A stretch of DNA of 64,000 nucleotides from SZUA-442 sp963753185 (GCA_963753185.1 CAVWBO010000007.1:930001-994000); one strand, 5' to 3'. Positions 17,123-25,999 are shown, counted from the first letter of the stretch. Program-made: numbers and translations. Notes: generated by a model not told the origin, from the sequence alone.

Positions 17123-18130
17123 ATGAGACCCCGCCTCGCCGAAATCGCAACGCGCGCAGACGTCAGCGAAGCCACCGTGAGCCGCGTGCTGAACGCCCGC
17201 CCCGGTGTTGCGAATAACACGAGGCGGAAAGTTCTCGACGTCCTTGCAGATCTCGGGTATGAGGATGTCCATCGCCAGCACACCGGCTCCGGAGCGATTG
17301 GCATCGTCACCCCCGAGCTCACGAACCCCTTCTTCCCCCACCTGGCCCAGCACATCGAATCCGTTCTCGCCCACCACGGCTACATCTCCATGGTCTGTTC
17401 GTCGACGGCCGAGACCGTGCATGAACAGGACTTCCTCGACTTCCTGCTGGCACAGCGGTCCTCTGGTGTCGTAGTGGTCAATGGCCGCTACGCGCTTCCC
17501 GGAGTGGGCTACGGCCCCTATGAGAACCTCGTTGGCCACGGCGTCCCCGTTGTCCTCGTCAACGGCTTCTCCGGTGCACCGCCGGTTCCCGCGGTCGGCA
17601 TCAACGTCGCGGATGCAGCGTCGAGTGCGGTGAGGTACCTCGGTTCGCTCGGCCACGAACGAATCGGCCTCGTCGTCGGCCCCACCCGGTATCCGACGGC
17701 CAACGACTTCGTGACGGGCTATCGCGCCGGCCTCGGAGCCCTCGGCCTCGACTTCGACGACTCCCTGGTGTCGGAAACGCCGTGGACGATCGAGGGTGGG
17801 CAAGCGGCCGCCGCACCGCTCCTCGAGAGGGGAGTCACTGGTGTGGTGTGCAGCAACGACCTGATGGCGGTCGGGGTGGTCGCTGCAGCCCATGCGTGGG
17901 GTGCCTCCGTTCCCGAGGACCTCTCCGTCGTTGGATTCGACGGTTCCCCGCTCATCTCGTTCACCGACCCACCACTGACCACACTCCGACAGCCTGCGGC
18001 GCTGATGGCGACCGCGATCGCGTCGCTGCTCGTGGGCGACCATCGAAACTCGACGCGGGTACCGACACAGCGATTCAGGGCGGAGCTCGTGATCGGGCAG
18101 TCCACCGGCCGGCCGAAGGTGCGCGTCTAG
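17123..18130 (+). CDS. LacI-family transcriptional regulator of the mal locus
   Basis: A 335-residue repressor with an N-terminal LacI helix-turn-helix (LAEIATRADVSEATVSRVLN), the hinge helix segment (TRRKVLDVLADLGY), and a periplasmic-binding-protein-like sensor domain (GIVTPELTNPFF, VVCSNDLMAVGVV, VVGFDGSPL). It is divergent from malEFG and separated by the operator cluster, so it most likely senses maltose or a maltodextrin. ATG 17123 starts right before the HTH and lies 7 nt after a CATGCT -10, so I prefer it over upstream in-frame starts at 17111 and 17075. It is convergent with the GH13 amylase gene. Confidence 0.92.
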   Translation: MRPRLAEIATRADVSEATVSRVLNARPGVANNTRRKVLDVLADLGYEDVHRQHTGSGAIGIVTPELTNPFFPHLAQHIESVLAHHGYISMVCSSTAETVHEQDFLDFLLAQRSSGVVVVNGRYALPGVGYGPYENLVGHGVPVVLVNGFSGAPPVPAVGINVADAASSAVRYLGSLGHERIGLVVGPTRYPTANDFVTGYRAGLGALGLDFDDSLVSETPWTIEGGQAAAAPLLERGVTGVVCSNDLMAVGVVAAAHAWGASVPEDLSVVGFDGSPLISFTDPPLTTLRQPAALMATAIASLLVGDHRNSTRVPTQRFRAELVIGQSTGRPKVRV

Positions 18131-19710
18131 AACCTTCGTGTCGGGCCGTGGCCCCGGGCGTCGGTGTGACCGCCGAGGTCGCCCCACTCCCACGATGAGC
18201 CGTCTGGTTCCCAGTACAGCGGCGTACCGGCGCCGTTCGTGGACGTGGCACGCCGAGAGATCACGGACCGAAGCACTTCGACCATGGGGTGGCGAGGATC
18301 GAAGGTCATGGGTACCCGCCCGACGTTCAGCCCTGCATCGGCCTCCGTGCGCTCGTGCGTCAATGCCTGCTCCGTCCCGTAGAAGAAGCTGGGAACGCCC
18401 GGAAGGGAGAAGAGGATCTCCATGGCGTCCGCGAGGACCGTCGGGTCGTCCTTCCACAATCTCGCCGCGCGACCCATGTCGTGGTTGTCCACGAAGCGGA
18501 CCCACGTGAACTCGGCTGGTGGAACGGCCGCTGCGGCTTCACGCTCGATCTCGGCGAAGTCCCGTGGGTCGAGGTTGCCTGCGAGCATCTCCCTCAGCGC
18601 GTAGGCAAATGGGAAGTCGGTCACACCGTCGAGGACTCCTCCGTAGCGACGGCACAGCTGCGGGGTGGCGGTGACCTCACCGAAGAGCCAGACCTCCGGG
18701 TCGATCTCCTCGATCCGCTCGGTGAGGGCCGCGAAGAAGGACTCAGAGGGGCCGAGCGCGTGGTCGATGCGGTACCCGTCGATCCCGAACTCGCGAACCC
18801 AGTAGGCGGCGACGTCGAGCATTGCGTCCCGTGCCCCCCTGTGGTCGAGGTTCACCTTCGGCATCGTGTGCGACGCGAAGAACATCAGGTACGACCCGTC
18901 ATCGTCGAAGAAGAACCACTCGCGTTCGGGGCCACCGTTGGAAGCGCTGACGAACCACGGATGATCCTTGGAGAGGTGGTTCGGGACAAGGTCGAGGACG
19001 ATGCGGATCCCGCGAGCGTGAGCTGCCTCCACGAGCGATCGGAGGGCGCCATCGCCGCCGAATCGGGGATCCACCGACATCAGATCCACGGTGTCGTACC
19101 CGTGATAGCTCGAGCACGTGAAGATCGGCGTCAACCACACGCAGTTGACACCGAGGTCCGCGAGCCATCCGAGATTGGCAGTGACACCGTGGAGGTCCCC
19201 GCCGGCGAAGGCGAGATCGTCGTCCGGCATCGATACCGGGCCGTCGGCGTTGGCGAAGCGGTCGACGAAGATCTGATAGACGACGGCGTCGGCTGTCCAT
19301 GTCGGCGGGCGTCGGGATGTGACCCTGTGGGTGAACACCCTCGCTGCTTCGTGGGGAAGGCGGCCGTCGGCATAGTGCAGATGACCCGATCTGTGAACCG
19401 CCTCGACGATGTAGTTGACGATCGTGCCGTCGGGGCGACCGCCCAGGGTCGCCGTCCATCCGAGGCCCGAGGAGTAGAACGGCACGATGGTGCCGTGCTC
19501 GCGGATCTCGTGGGAGGTGTGAGGTCCCGCGCCCTCGAGGACGTATGCGTTGACCTCGCCGTACTCCGAAACGGTTGTCGTGCGAATCGTCACGGGGTCG
19601 CCTGGCCTGATCACGGCGAGGGAACGGTCGTACTGATGGCTGACGGCGAAGCCACCCTCGATGTCGAAATTCCCGAACGCGAAGTTGACGGACGACCTGC
19701 GGTTGCTCAT
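18127..19710 (-). CDS. GH13 alpha-amylase family protein (neopullulanase/cyclomaltodextrinase-like)
   Basis: A 527-residue cytoplasmic enzyme for maltodextrin breakdown; no signal peptide is seen. An N-terminal beta domain of about 130 residues precedes the GH13 barrel, which starts at VVYQIFVDRFANAD. The four conserved regions are DLVPNH, GYRIDHALG with the nucleophile Asp, LFGEVTA with the acid Glu, and FVDNHDMGR with the third carboxylate. The N-terminal module and length fit the neopullulanase/cyclomaltodextrinase group. Its last four bases overlap the lacI end on the other strand. It would process sugars taken up by MalEFG. Confidence 0.9.
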   Translation of the reverse strand: MSNRRSSVNFAFGNFDIEGGFAVSHQYDRSLAVIRPGDPVTIRTTTVSEYGEVNAYVLEGAGPHTSHEIREHGTIVPFYSSGLGWTATLGGRPDGTIVNYIVEAVHRSGHLHYADGRLPHEAARVFTHRVTSRRPPTWTADAVVYQIFVDRFANADGPVSMPDDDLAFAGGDLHGVTANLGWLADLGVNCVWLTPIFTCSSYHGYDTVDLMSVDPRFGGDGALRSLVEAAHARGIRIVLDLVPNHLSKDHPWFVSASNGGPEREWFFFDDDGSYLMFFASHTMPKVNLDHRGARDAMLDVAAYWVREFGIDGYRIDHALGPSESFFAALTERIEEIDPEVWLFGEVTATPQLCRRYGGVLDGVTDFPFAYALREMLAGNLDPRDFAEIEREAAAAVPPAEFTWVRFVDNHDMGRAARLWKDDPTVLADAMEILFSLPGVPSFFYGTEQALTHERTEADAGLNVGRVPMTFDPRHPMVEVLRSVISRRATSTNGAGTPLYWEPDGSSWEWGDLGGHTDARGHGPTRRF

Positions 19711-19781
19711 CGGCCGCGACGATAGGCCATCGCGGCGGCATCTGTTGCCGACGAGGTCGGGGCCCTGCGTAGGCTCCGTCC

Positions 19782-20270
19782 ATGTCCGAAACGGTCGTGA
19801 CTGTCCTCGTCGCCGCCGCCATGGTCGTCGGTGTCGCGGGAACCGTCCTCCCCGTGGTTCCCGGACTCTGGCTGATCCTCGCCGCTGGCGTCGTCTACGG
19901 CGTGGCCACTGGATTCGGGGTCACCGGCTGGGCGGCTCTTGGCATCATGGCCCTTCTCGCCATCGTAGGGACCATGGTCACCGTCGTGCTTCCACAGCGC
20001 AGGGCGACTCGGGTCGGCGTGCCCATGTGGGGTCAGGCGCTGGCTGCCGCCCTCGCCGTCGTCGGCCTGTTCGTGATCCCGTTCCTCGGTGCGATGGTCG
20101 GCTTCGTGGTCGGGATCCTGATCGCATCGCTTCGCGAGACCGGCGATGTCCGGACCGCCATACCCGCGGCGCTCGCGACGCTGATGACGATGCTCGTGGC
20201 ATCGGCCATCCAGCTGGCGTCCGGCGTCGCGATGTTCGTGACATGGATCGTATGGGCGATCGCCGGCTGA
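19782..20270 (+). CDS. DUF456 family membrane protein
   Basis: A 162-residue protein with about four to five membrane segments in the DUF456 pattern: an N-terminal pair around GTVLPVVPGLWLILAAGVVYG, a basic loop (PQRRATRVG), and a Gly-rich span pair around IPFLGAMVGFVVGILIASLRETGD. The function of DUF456 proteins is unknown. TAGGCT at 19770-19775 lies 6 nt before the ATG, so it appears to be leaderless and independently transcribed, divergent from the amylase gene. Confidence 0.85.
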   Translation: MSETVVTVLVAAAMVVGVAGTVLPVVPGLWLILAAGVVYGVATGFGVTGWAALGIMALLAIVGTMVTVVLPQRRATRVGVPMWGQALAAALAVVGLFVIPFLGAMVGFVVGILIASLRETGDVRTAIPAALATLMTMLVASAIQLASGVAMFVTWIVWAIAG

Positions 20271-20295
20271 TGTCGTTTCGGTCTCACCGTTCCCC

Positions 20296-20324
20296 TTGAC
20301 ACCTAGCTATACATAGTGTAGTTT
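20296..20324 (+). promoter_or_regulatory. padR promoter with embedded operator
   Basis: TTGACA at 20296-20301, a 17-bp spacer and TAGTTT at 20319-20324 form a near-consensus sigma-70 promoter ending 8 nt before the padR ATG. Within the spacer is the short palindrome TACA-TAG-TGTA (20310-20320), flanked by CCTAG on each side (20302-20306 and 20326-20330). It lies exactly where a repressor would block RNA polymerase, which fits autorepression by the PadR protein. Confidence 0.75.
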
Positions 20325-20332
20325 GCCTAGGC

Positions 20333-20671
20333 ATGAGAGGACAGGCGCTGAAAGGGCATCTCGATCTGCTGCTGCTGGCAGTCCTTGCCGACGGTGCGAA
20401 GCACGGGTACTCGGTCATCGACGAGCTGCGAGAGCGCAGTGAAGAGGCCTTCGACCTTCCCGAAGGAACGGTCTACCCCGCTTTGCACCGGCTGCAGAAG
20501 GGCGGCTTCCTGAGCAGTGAGTGGAGCGAGGTGCAGGGAAGACGGAGGCGTACGTACCGGCTGACCGACAAGGGCCGGGGTGCGCTCGGAGAGCAGCGCT
20601 TGGCATGGGATCAATTCGCCGACGCCGTTGCCAGGGTGTTGAAGGGGGTCCCATGGCCCGATACGCCCTGA
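20333..20671 (+). CDS. PadR-family transcriptional regulator
   Basis: A 112-residue winged-helix repressor. The sequence is typical of the short PadR type: LDLLLLAVLADGAKHGYSVIDEL, then the recognition region EGTVYPALHRLQKGGFL and the wing GRRRRTYRLTDKG. The gene sits immediately before, and overlaps, a HAAS-domain membrane protein, a common pairing in which the regulator controls the membrane protein. The ATG is 8 nt after a -10, so the mRNA is probably leaderless. Confidence 0.92.
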   Translation: MRGQALKGHLDLLLLAVLADGAKHGYSVIDELRERSEEAFDLPEGTVYPALHRLQKGGFLSSEWSEVQGRRRRTYRLTDKGRGALGEQRLAWDQFADAVARVLKGVPWPDTP

Positions 20672-21476
20672 TCGACGGCTACCTCGATTCGATGCGATCC
20701 ACTATCCGATGGCGCCGTGACCTCGACGACCTCGTGGCCGAGATGGAGGATCACCTCTACTCGACGACCGAGCAGCTGCTCGCACGGGGAACCGACGTGG
20801 TCGATGCCCAACGAGCGACCCTTGCACGGTTCGGTGACCCCAAGGTCCTTGCCGCGGCGTACGCCTCGAACCATCGAGGAGGAATCGCCGTGCCAACCAT
20901 ATTCACCAGAGCGAGCTGGTTTGCTCGCACTCACCGCGGGAGGGTTCTGGCTCCTGGCCGGAGCGTTCCAGACCGCCACCGACAGTGAGGACGACTGGCA
21001 GCTGTACTACTACCTGTTCACGATTGCGGTCGTCGTCGCCGGCGTCCTCAGCGTGATCGCCATGATCGGCCTCGGCAAGCGCGTCGGCGGGCTCGGTGCC
21101 GTCGGATTGGTCGGTGCGGTCATCGCCTCACTCGGTGTGCTCCTGAGCGTGGTGGCATGGGCGGTTCCAGCGTGGATGTCGCTGCAGGGCATCGGGTATC
21201 TCCTGATCGCGATCGCGGTCCTGCGAACTGACACCATCGTGCCCAGGATCGGGGTCATGCTCGTAGCGTCCGCCTTCCTGATCGGACCCATCACGTTCGT
21301 CTCCGCTCGAGCGCTCGGAGATCGGCTGGCAGGACAGCTACGGCGACTACCCGCTGGCCTGGATCATCGCCGGGATCGTGGGCTACGTGCTGATGGCCGG
21401 TGGGCTCTTCGTGACAGGCCGTTGGCTCCGGAGCGAGGAACCCGTCGACCTCGAAGCGACACCGGTCGCTGCATAG
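20653..21476 (+). CDS. HAAS-domain membrane protein, partner of PadR (two frameshifts)
   Basis: The start (ATG 20653) lies inside the padR end. The first frame gives a HAAS helical domain (MARYALIDGYLDSMRSTIRW through ARFGDPKVLAAAYASNH). Near 20914 the frame shifts by +1 into a multi-span membrane part (LLALTAGGFWLLAGAF, YYLFTIAVVVAGVLSVIAMIGLG and four more spans). Near 21317 a second +1 shift leads to the last span and tail (GWQDSYGDYPLAWIIAG, GGLFVTGRWLRSEEP), ending at TAG 21474-21476. Dropping one base at each site gives an intact 273-residue protein. As written, the gene is broken. Confidence 0.75.
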
Positions 21477-21503
21477 ATCTGCGCCGCGCCCTCATGCGCG
21501 ATT

Positions 21504-21526
21504 GCCGGGCGGCTCCACCGCCCGGC
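21504..21526. terminator. 9-bp GC-rich hairpin after the PadR/HAAS genes
   Basis: GCCGGGCGG (21504-21512) and CCGCCCGGC (21518-21526) form a perfect stem with a five-base loop CTCCA, starting 27 bp after the HAAS stop. No T-run follows. It probably ends the padR transcript ahead of the pheA promoter. Confidence 0.55.
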
Positions 21527-21706
21527 ACGAGCGCGATTGGCCCCGAGAGGACGCATCCACGACGGCAACGACTGCAGATGTCCGCGGCACAGCACACTCC
21601 CGAATGGTCGAGATCGCCCGGAACGCGACGGCGATCCTGATCGCATCCTTTGCACACCGCCGCCGGACTGCCGAGTTCTCCACGGACAACCTATGGTTCG
21701 CCGACC

Positions 21707-22531
21707 ATGCGCATCGGATTTCAGGGTGAAACCCACAGCTACAGCCATCAGGCGTCAACCGAACTGTTCCCCGGCGGTGAGCTCGTCGGGTTCCGAAGCT
21801 TCGCAGCCGCGTTCGACGCCCTCGAGCACGATCAGATCGACCGCCTCGTCGTCCCCGTCGAGAACTCGACGACGGGGTCCGTCCTGCCCGTCCTCGACCG
21901 GCTGCCCGGCGACGATCGCCACGTCAGGTTCTCCATCCTGGCCGAACACCTCATCGAGGTCCGCCACACCCTCCACGGCCTGCCGGGAGCGCGCCTCGAG
22001 GAGATCCGCGAGGTGCGCTCGCATCCCCAGGCGCTCGCACAGGCCGAGTACGCGCTCCTCGAGCTCGGGGTCGAGGCGATTCCCACCCATGACACCGCTG
22101 GTGCCGTCCGCCAGGTGGCACAAGGTGGTGACCCGACCGTTGCGGCTCTCGCTCCGCCACTCGCCGGGGAAGCGTTCGGCCTCGTGGTCCTCAAGGACAA
22201 CGTGCTCGACAGGGACCACAACACGACCCGGTTCGTCGTCCTGCACGTGGGCGATCCGGAGGTCAACGAGGATGATGACAAGACCACGATCGTCGTGACG
22301 GGGTCCCACACACCGGGATCGCTCGCCTTGATCCTGACAGAGCTGGGACTCCGCGGAGCCAACCTCACCCGCATCGAGTCACGCCCCGCTGGCAACGCGT
22401 GGAACTACCGCTTCTTCATCGATCTGGTCCACGAACCCGGCCCGGCGGGCCTCAAGCACGTCCTCGACCCTCCGCCGGCCAATGCTGCCGAGGTCCTCAA
22501 CCTCGGCAGCTACCGCGCCGCCACCCCCTGA
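21707..22531 (+). CDS. pheA: Prephenate dehydratase PheA
   Basis: This enzyme converts prephenate to phenylpyruvate in phenylalanine synthesis. The 274-residue monofunctional form has the catalytic domain (MRIGFQGETHSYSHQA, VVPVENSTTGSV, HTLHGLPGA, the TTRFVVL motif with the key Thr) and a C-terminal ACT domain from about residue 190 with GSLALILTELGLRGANLTRIESRP, the site for phenylalanine feedback. TATGGT at 21693-21698 ends 8 nt before the ATG, so the transcript is probably leaderless. An upstream in-frame start at 21650 would add unrelated residues and is rejected. Confidence 0.95.
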   Translation: MRIGFQGETHSYSHQASTELFPGGELVGFRSFAAAFDALEHDQIDRLVVPVENSTTGSVLPVLDRLPGDDRHVRFSILAEHLIEVRHTLHGLPGARLEEIREVRSHPQALAQAEYALLELGVEAIPTHDTAGAVRQVAQGGDPTVAALAPPLAGEAFGLVVLKDNVLDRDHNTTRFVVLHVGDPEVNEDDDKTTIVVTGSHTPGSLALILTELGLRGANLTRIESRPAGNAWNYRFFIDLVHEPGPAGLKHVLDPPPANAAEVLNLGSYRAATP

Positions 22532-22536
22532 ACCCC

Positions 22537-22608
22537 ATCTGCCCCGTTCTTGCGTAACTGAGTTCCGCGCTGGGTGGAACTCAGTTACGCAAGAACGAAT
22601 TGGCAGAT
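22537..22608. repeat. 72-bp interrupted palindrome between pheA and a methyltransferase gene
   Basis: A 22-bp arm (22545-22566, beginning CGTTCTTGCG) is the exact reverse complement of 22576-22597 across a nine-base loop. Outside it, ATCTGCC at 22537-22543 pairs with GGCAGAT at 22602-22608 after a small internal loop (CC opposite AATT). It starts 6 bp after the pheA stop. It could be a terminator, but a 29-bp stem is much longer than needed and it has no T-run; a dispersed palindromic element is the alternative. Confidence 0.85.
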
Positions 22609-22657
22609 GCGCAGGATCAGGGGGAGTCACTGGTACGGTTCCGCGCCAGGAGGCGAC

Positions 22658-23537
22658 GTGGCAACGAGTACCGCTAGTTTCGGCGCGGGAAAACGCGAGG
22701 GGCATGACGCGTCCGATTTCTACGCACGGCGGATGACCCAACGGAGCTCCGAGGGTGACCTCGGGTTGGTCGTCGACCCGCCGTCGTCGATCCTCGACCA
22801 GCTCTTCTGCCAATCCTCCGAGTCGATGCACCAGATCCCAGACAACTGTGTCGCGCTCGATGGTCACGTCACCCCCGTACAACGTGGGGAAGGACTACGA
22901 CGATGACCTCGACATCGACGAGTACCTGGGTCTCCTCCATCGGGTCTTCACGGAGACCTATCGGGTCATCGAACCGGGGGGCCGGGTGGCCGTCAACGTC
23001 GCGAACCTCGGAAGGAAGCCGTATCTCCCGTTGAACCAGTACGTGGCGGGAGCGTTGACGGAGATCGGATTCGACCTGCGCGGCGAGATCATCTGGCAGA
23101 AGGCGAAGTCAGCCGGCGGTTCCTGTGCCTGGGGGTCGTGGCGGTCGGCGAAGAACCCGACGCTCCGGGACCTGCACGAGTACATCATCGTTGCCTCGAA
23201 GGGCTCGTATGCCCGCCAACGGCAGGGCGAGGACACGATCGGAAAGGACATGTTCCTCGACGCCACCGTGTCGATCTGGGACATCCTCCCCGAGTCGGCT
23301 CGGCGGGTCGGCCATCCGGCCCCGTTTCCTGTCGAGCTTCCGAGACGGCTCATCGAGCTGTACACCTTCAGGGGCGATCTCGTCCTCGACCCGTTCCTCG
23401 GATCTGGATCGACGGCGGTCGCGGCCGTCGAGTCGGGAAGGCACTTCGTCGGGTTCGACCTGTCACCCGACTACCTCGAGATCGCTGAGCGTCGTATCCA
23501 TGAGGGCCGGATGGGGACCAGGGGTATCAGCCTCTGA
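22658..23537 (+). CDS. Site-specific DNA methyltransferase, TSPPY type (frameshifted)
   Basis: Start GTG 22658 has AGGAGG at 22648-22653. The first frame gives an N-terminal segment ending SMHQIPDNCVAL. Then one extra G at about 22859 throws the frame; the +1 frame resumes at ATG 22860 with VTSPPYNVGKDYDDD, the catalytic motif IV of amino-methyltransferases, and ends with the SAM-binding motif DPFLGSGSTAVAAVESGRHFVGFD. Motif IV before motif I marks the beta class, often N4-cytosine methylases of the CcrM/MboII-like fold. Without the extra base it is 292 residues. No restriction gene lies beside it, so it is an orphan methylase. Confidence 0.85.
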
Positions 23538-23574
23538 GTCAGCTCATCGGTTGGACACCCTCGCGCTCGGCGGA

Positions 23575-24990
23575 TCAGACGATCTCACCCGTCGCTTCGA
23601 GCTGATCGGCGTGAACGGCGTACTCCTCGTCAGGGGTCCTCAGGGACCGCAGCACCACGTATCCGACGGCTCCAGCGATGGCGGACCCGAGGAAGATGCC
23701 GAGCTTTGCCTCATCGCCGAACAGGGATTCGCGGAATGCGAGGTCGGTGATGAAGAGGGACACGGTGAACCCGATCCCTGCGAGGGCGCCGAGCCCTGCG
23801 ATGGTGCGCATCGATGTGCGTCGCGGGAGCGTTCCGACATTGAGCTTCAACCCGATGTACGTCGCGGCCGTGATGCCGAGGGGCTTCCCGAGGGCGAGGC
23901 CGATTGCGACGCCGAGTGCCACCGGACTCGTGACACTCTGGAAGAGGCTCTCCTCGCCTCCGACGAACCGGACACCTGCATTCGCGAGGGCGAACAGCGG
24001 CACGATCACGAATGAGCTCCACGGGTGCAGCGTGTGCTCGAGGCGGTCGAGGGGGGAAACTGACGCCGTGGCGACCTGCGCCAGTTCCAGGGCGTCGCTG
24101 TCAAGGCGTTCCGCTGCGTACGGTGACGACCGGTTCGTGTCCCATCGCTCGAGCACCTGCTCGGCCTTGCGGCGGAACTGGTCATCCGTGTAGCGGGCCC
24201 GCACAGGTGTCATGAGCCCGATGATCACGCCCGCGATCGTCGCGTGGATCCCCGACTCGAGGAAGCCGTACCAGACTATGACACCGATGAGCACGTAGAC
24301 GAAGATGTTCTCGATCCCGACGCGGCGTGCGATGTAGATCGCTGCCAGCCCGACAGCTGCGACCGCGAGGGCGACGACGTCGAGTTGGTCCGTGTAGAAC
24401 ACGGCGATCACGAGGATCGCACCGACGTCGTCCACGATGGCGAGGGCGAGGAGGAACAGCTTCGCTCCGATCGAGACCCTCGTACCGAGGAGGGCGACGA
24501 CACCGACCGAGAACGCGATGTCGGTTGCCATGGGGATTCCCCAACCACCGATGGCGTCTGGCTCGCCGCTGGCAACGAACGTCACGAAGATCAAGGCAGG
24601 GACGATCATGCCGCCGAGCGCAGCCACGACCGGAAGCGACGCCTTCCTCACAGAGTTGAGCTCCCCGACGACCAATTCACGCTTGATCTCGAGCCCGACG
24701 ACGAAGAAGAAGATTGCCATGAGACCGTCGTTGATGAGGTGCTTGAACGTCTCGTCGACGTGGACGAGCCAGCCGTTGATCACGATGTGCGAATCGAACA
24801 GGTCGAAGTACGAGTCAGAGAATGGCGAGTTCGCCCACACGAGGGCGACCAGAGCAGCGATGAGCAGCACGATTCCGCCCGCCGCCTCGATGCGGGTGAA
24901 CTCGATGACCGGGCGGATGAAGCGGGAAGGGAGCACCCGCGAGGAGTTGAGCCACGTCTCGTGGATCTTCTCCTGAGGAGGAGGAGCCAT
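23575..24990 (-). CDS. nhaA: Na+/H+ antiporter NhaA
   Basis: A 471-residue inner-membrane antiporter that expels Na+ in exchange for H+ and supports pH and salt tolerance. Twelve or so spans are visible, with the hallmark stretch ATDIAFSVGVVALLG and the paired aspartates in LLALAIVDDVGAILVIAVFYT that bind Na+ and H+. An extra loop of about 70 polar residues after span 8 and a short tail make it longer than the E. coli form (388), as is common in actinobacteria. It is divergent from the cation exchanger gene downstream. Confidence 0.95.
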   Translation of the reverse strand: MAPPPQEKIHETWLNSSRVLPSRFIRPVIEFTRIEAAGGIVLLIAALVALVWANSPFSDSYFDLFDSHIVINGWLVHVDETFKHLINDGLMAIFFFVVGLEIKRELVVGELNSVRKASLPVVAALGGMIVPALIFVTFVASGEPDAIGGWGIPMATDIAFSVGVVALLGTRVSIGAKLFLLALAIVDDVGAILVIAVFYTDQLDVVALAVAAVGLAAIYIARRVGIENIFVYVLIGVIVWYGFLESGIHATIAGVIIGLMTPVRARYTDDQFRRKAEQVLERWDTNRSSPYAAERLDSDALELAQVATASVSPLDRLEHTLHPWSSFVIVPLFALANAGVRFVGGEESLFQSVTSPVALGVAIGLALGKPLGITAATYIGLKLNVGTLPRRTSMRTIAGLGALAGIGFTVSLFITDLAFRESLFGDEAKLGIFLGSAIAGAVGYVVLRSLRTPDEEYAVHADQLEATGEIV

Positions 24991-25066
24991 AGACGCCGAA
25001 GACTAGCGCCGCAGGCTGTCGTCCCGGATCACACACGCCGTACCATCGCCCCTCGGAGGAACCCGC

Positions 25067-25999
25067 GTGGCGCTCGACATCATCAGGCTCGTTGCAGGTC
25101 TCGTCATCCTCATCGTGGCGGCGGATCGACTCGTGATCTCCGCTGTGCGTGTGGCGAGGCTGCTCAACATCTCCGTCGTCATCATCGGAGCGGTGATCGT
25201 CGGCTTCGGGACGAGCGTTCCCGAGTTCGTCGTTTCTGGACTCGCCGCAAGCCAGGGGAACACCTCGCTCGCGATAAGCAACGTGGTCGCCTCGAACACG
25301 GTGAATGTCGGTGTCGTCCTCGGGCTCTCCGCATTGTTGGCAACGGTCTCGACGAGGCATCGTGTGATCCGACGCGAGGGCCTCCTGATGTTCGTGAGCG
25401 TCACCGCGCTCGCACTCGTTCTGGCGGGTGGCTACGTTGGACGCCTCGAAGGAGTCGCCCTCGGCATCGGTATGGCGGTGGCGTTGGGTCTCCTCGTCCG
25501 CTGGTCCCGTGACCAGCCCGATGCCGTCGCGGCGGAGCTCGAGGACATCGACTCCGACGGCAACAGCGTCGCCGTCGAGGTGATCTACGGGTCCGTCGCC
25601 CTCGTCGCGACCGTCGTCGCGGGCCAACAGCTCCTGCTCGGAGTGGAGGGCATCGGGACGGAACTCGGGTTCTCCTTGGTGTTCATGGGCATGATCACGG
25701 GGGTCGGCACGAGCCTTCCCGAGCTGTCGGCGGCCCTGGCGGGTGCGCGGCGTGGCCACTCGGACCTCGTCCTCGGAAACGTCCTCGGCTCGAACATCTT
25801 CAACTCGCTCGGGGTCGCAGGCGTAGCGGCCGTCATCGGACCGGGCACCCTCATCGGCGTGTCCTGGCTCCTGATCGGGCTGATGCTCGCCGTGGCGGCC
25901 ATCGCCGGGTTGTTCGCGTTCACCGGTCAGGTCATCAACCGGTTCGAGGGGCTGTTCCTGATCGGTCTGTTCGTCGTCTACGTCCTTGCCTCGCTGTGA
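25067..25999 (+). CDS. Calcium/sodium antiporter, CaCA family (YrbG-like)
   Basis: A 310-residue cation antiporter with ten membrane spans in two inverted repeats. The two alpha-repeat signatures are clear: GFGTSVPEFVVSGLAA with SNVVASNTVN in the first half and GVGTSLPELSAALAGA with GNVLGSNIFN in the second. These carry the cation-binding acidic and polar residues. The start is GTG 25067 after GGAGGAA. Its stop overlaps the polX start (GTGA). Together with the divergent nhaA it makes a small ion-homeostasis pair; the true ion is not settled by sequence. Confidence 0.9.
   Translation: MALDIIRLVAGLVILIVAADRLVISAVRVARLLNISVVIIGAVIVGFGTSVPEFVVSGLAASQGNTSLAISNVVASNTVNVGVVLGLSALLATVSTRHRVIRREGLLMFVSVTALALVLAGGYVGRLEGVALGIGMAVALGLLVRWSRDQPDAVAAELEDIDSDGNSVAVEVIYGSVALVATVVAGQQLLLGVEGIGTELGFSLVFMGMITGVGTSLPELSAALAGARRGHSDLVLGNVLGSNIFNSLGVAGVAAVIGPGTLIGVSWLLIGLMLAVAAIAGLFAFTGQVINRFEGLFLIGLFVVYVLASL

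Noticed and set aside
6648..23537. Programmed +1 frameshifting as the explanation of the broken genes
   Set aside because: The sites share no slippery codon, rare stop or Shine-Dalgarno-like stimulator, and involve unrelated genes; a sequence error or real mutation is simpler.
24244..25512. 422-codon plus-strand frame across nhaA and the exchanger
   Set aside because: It crosses two divergent real genes and has no recognisable domain.
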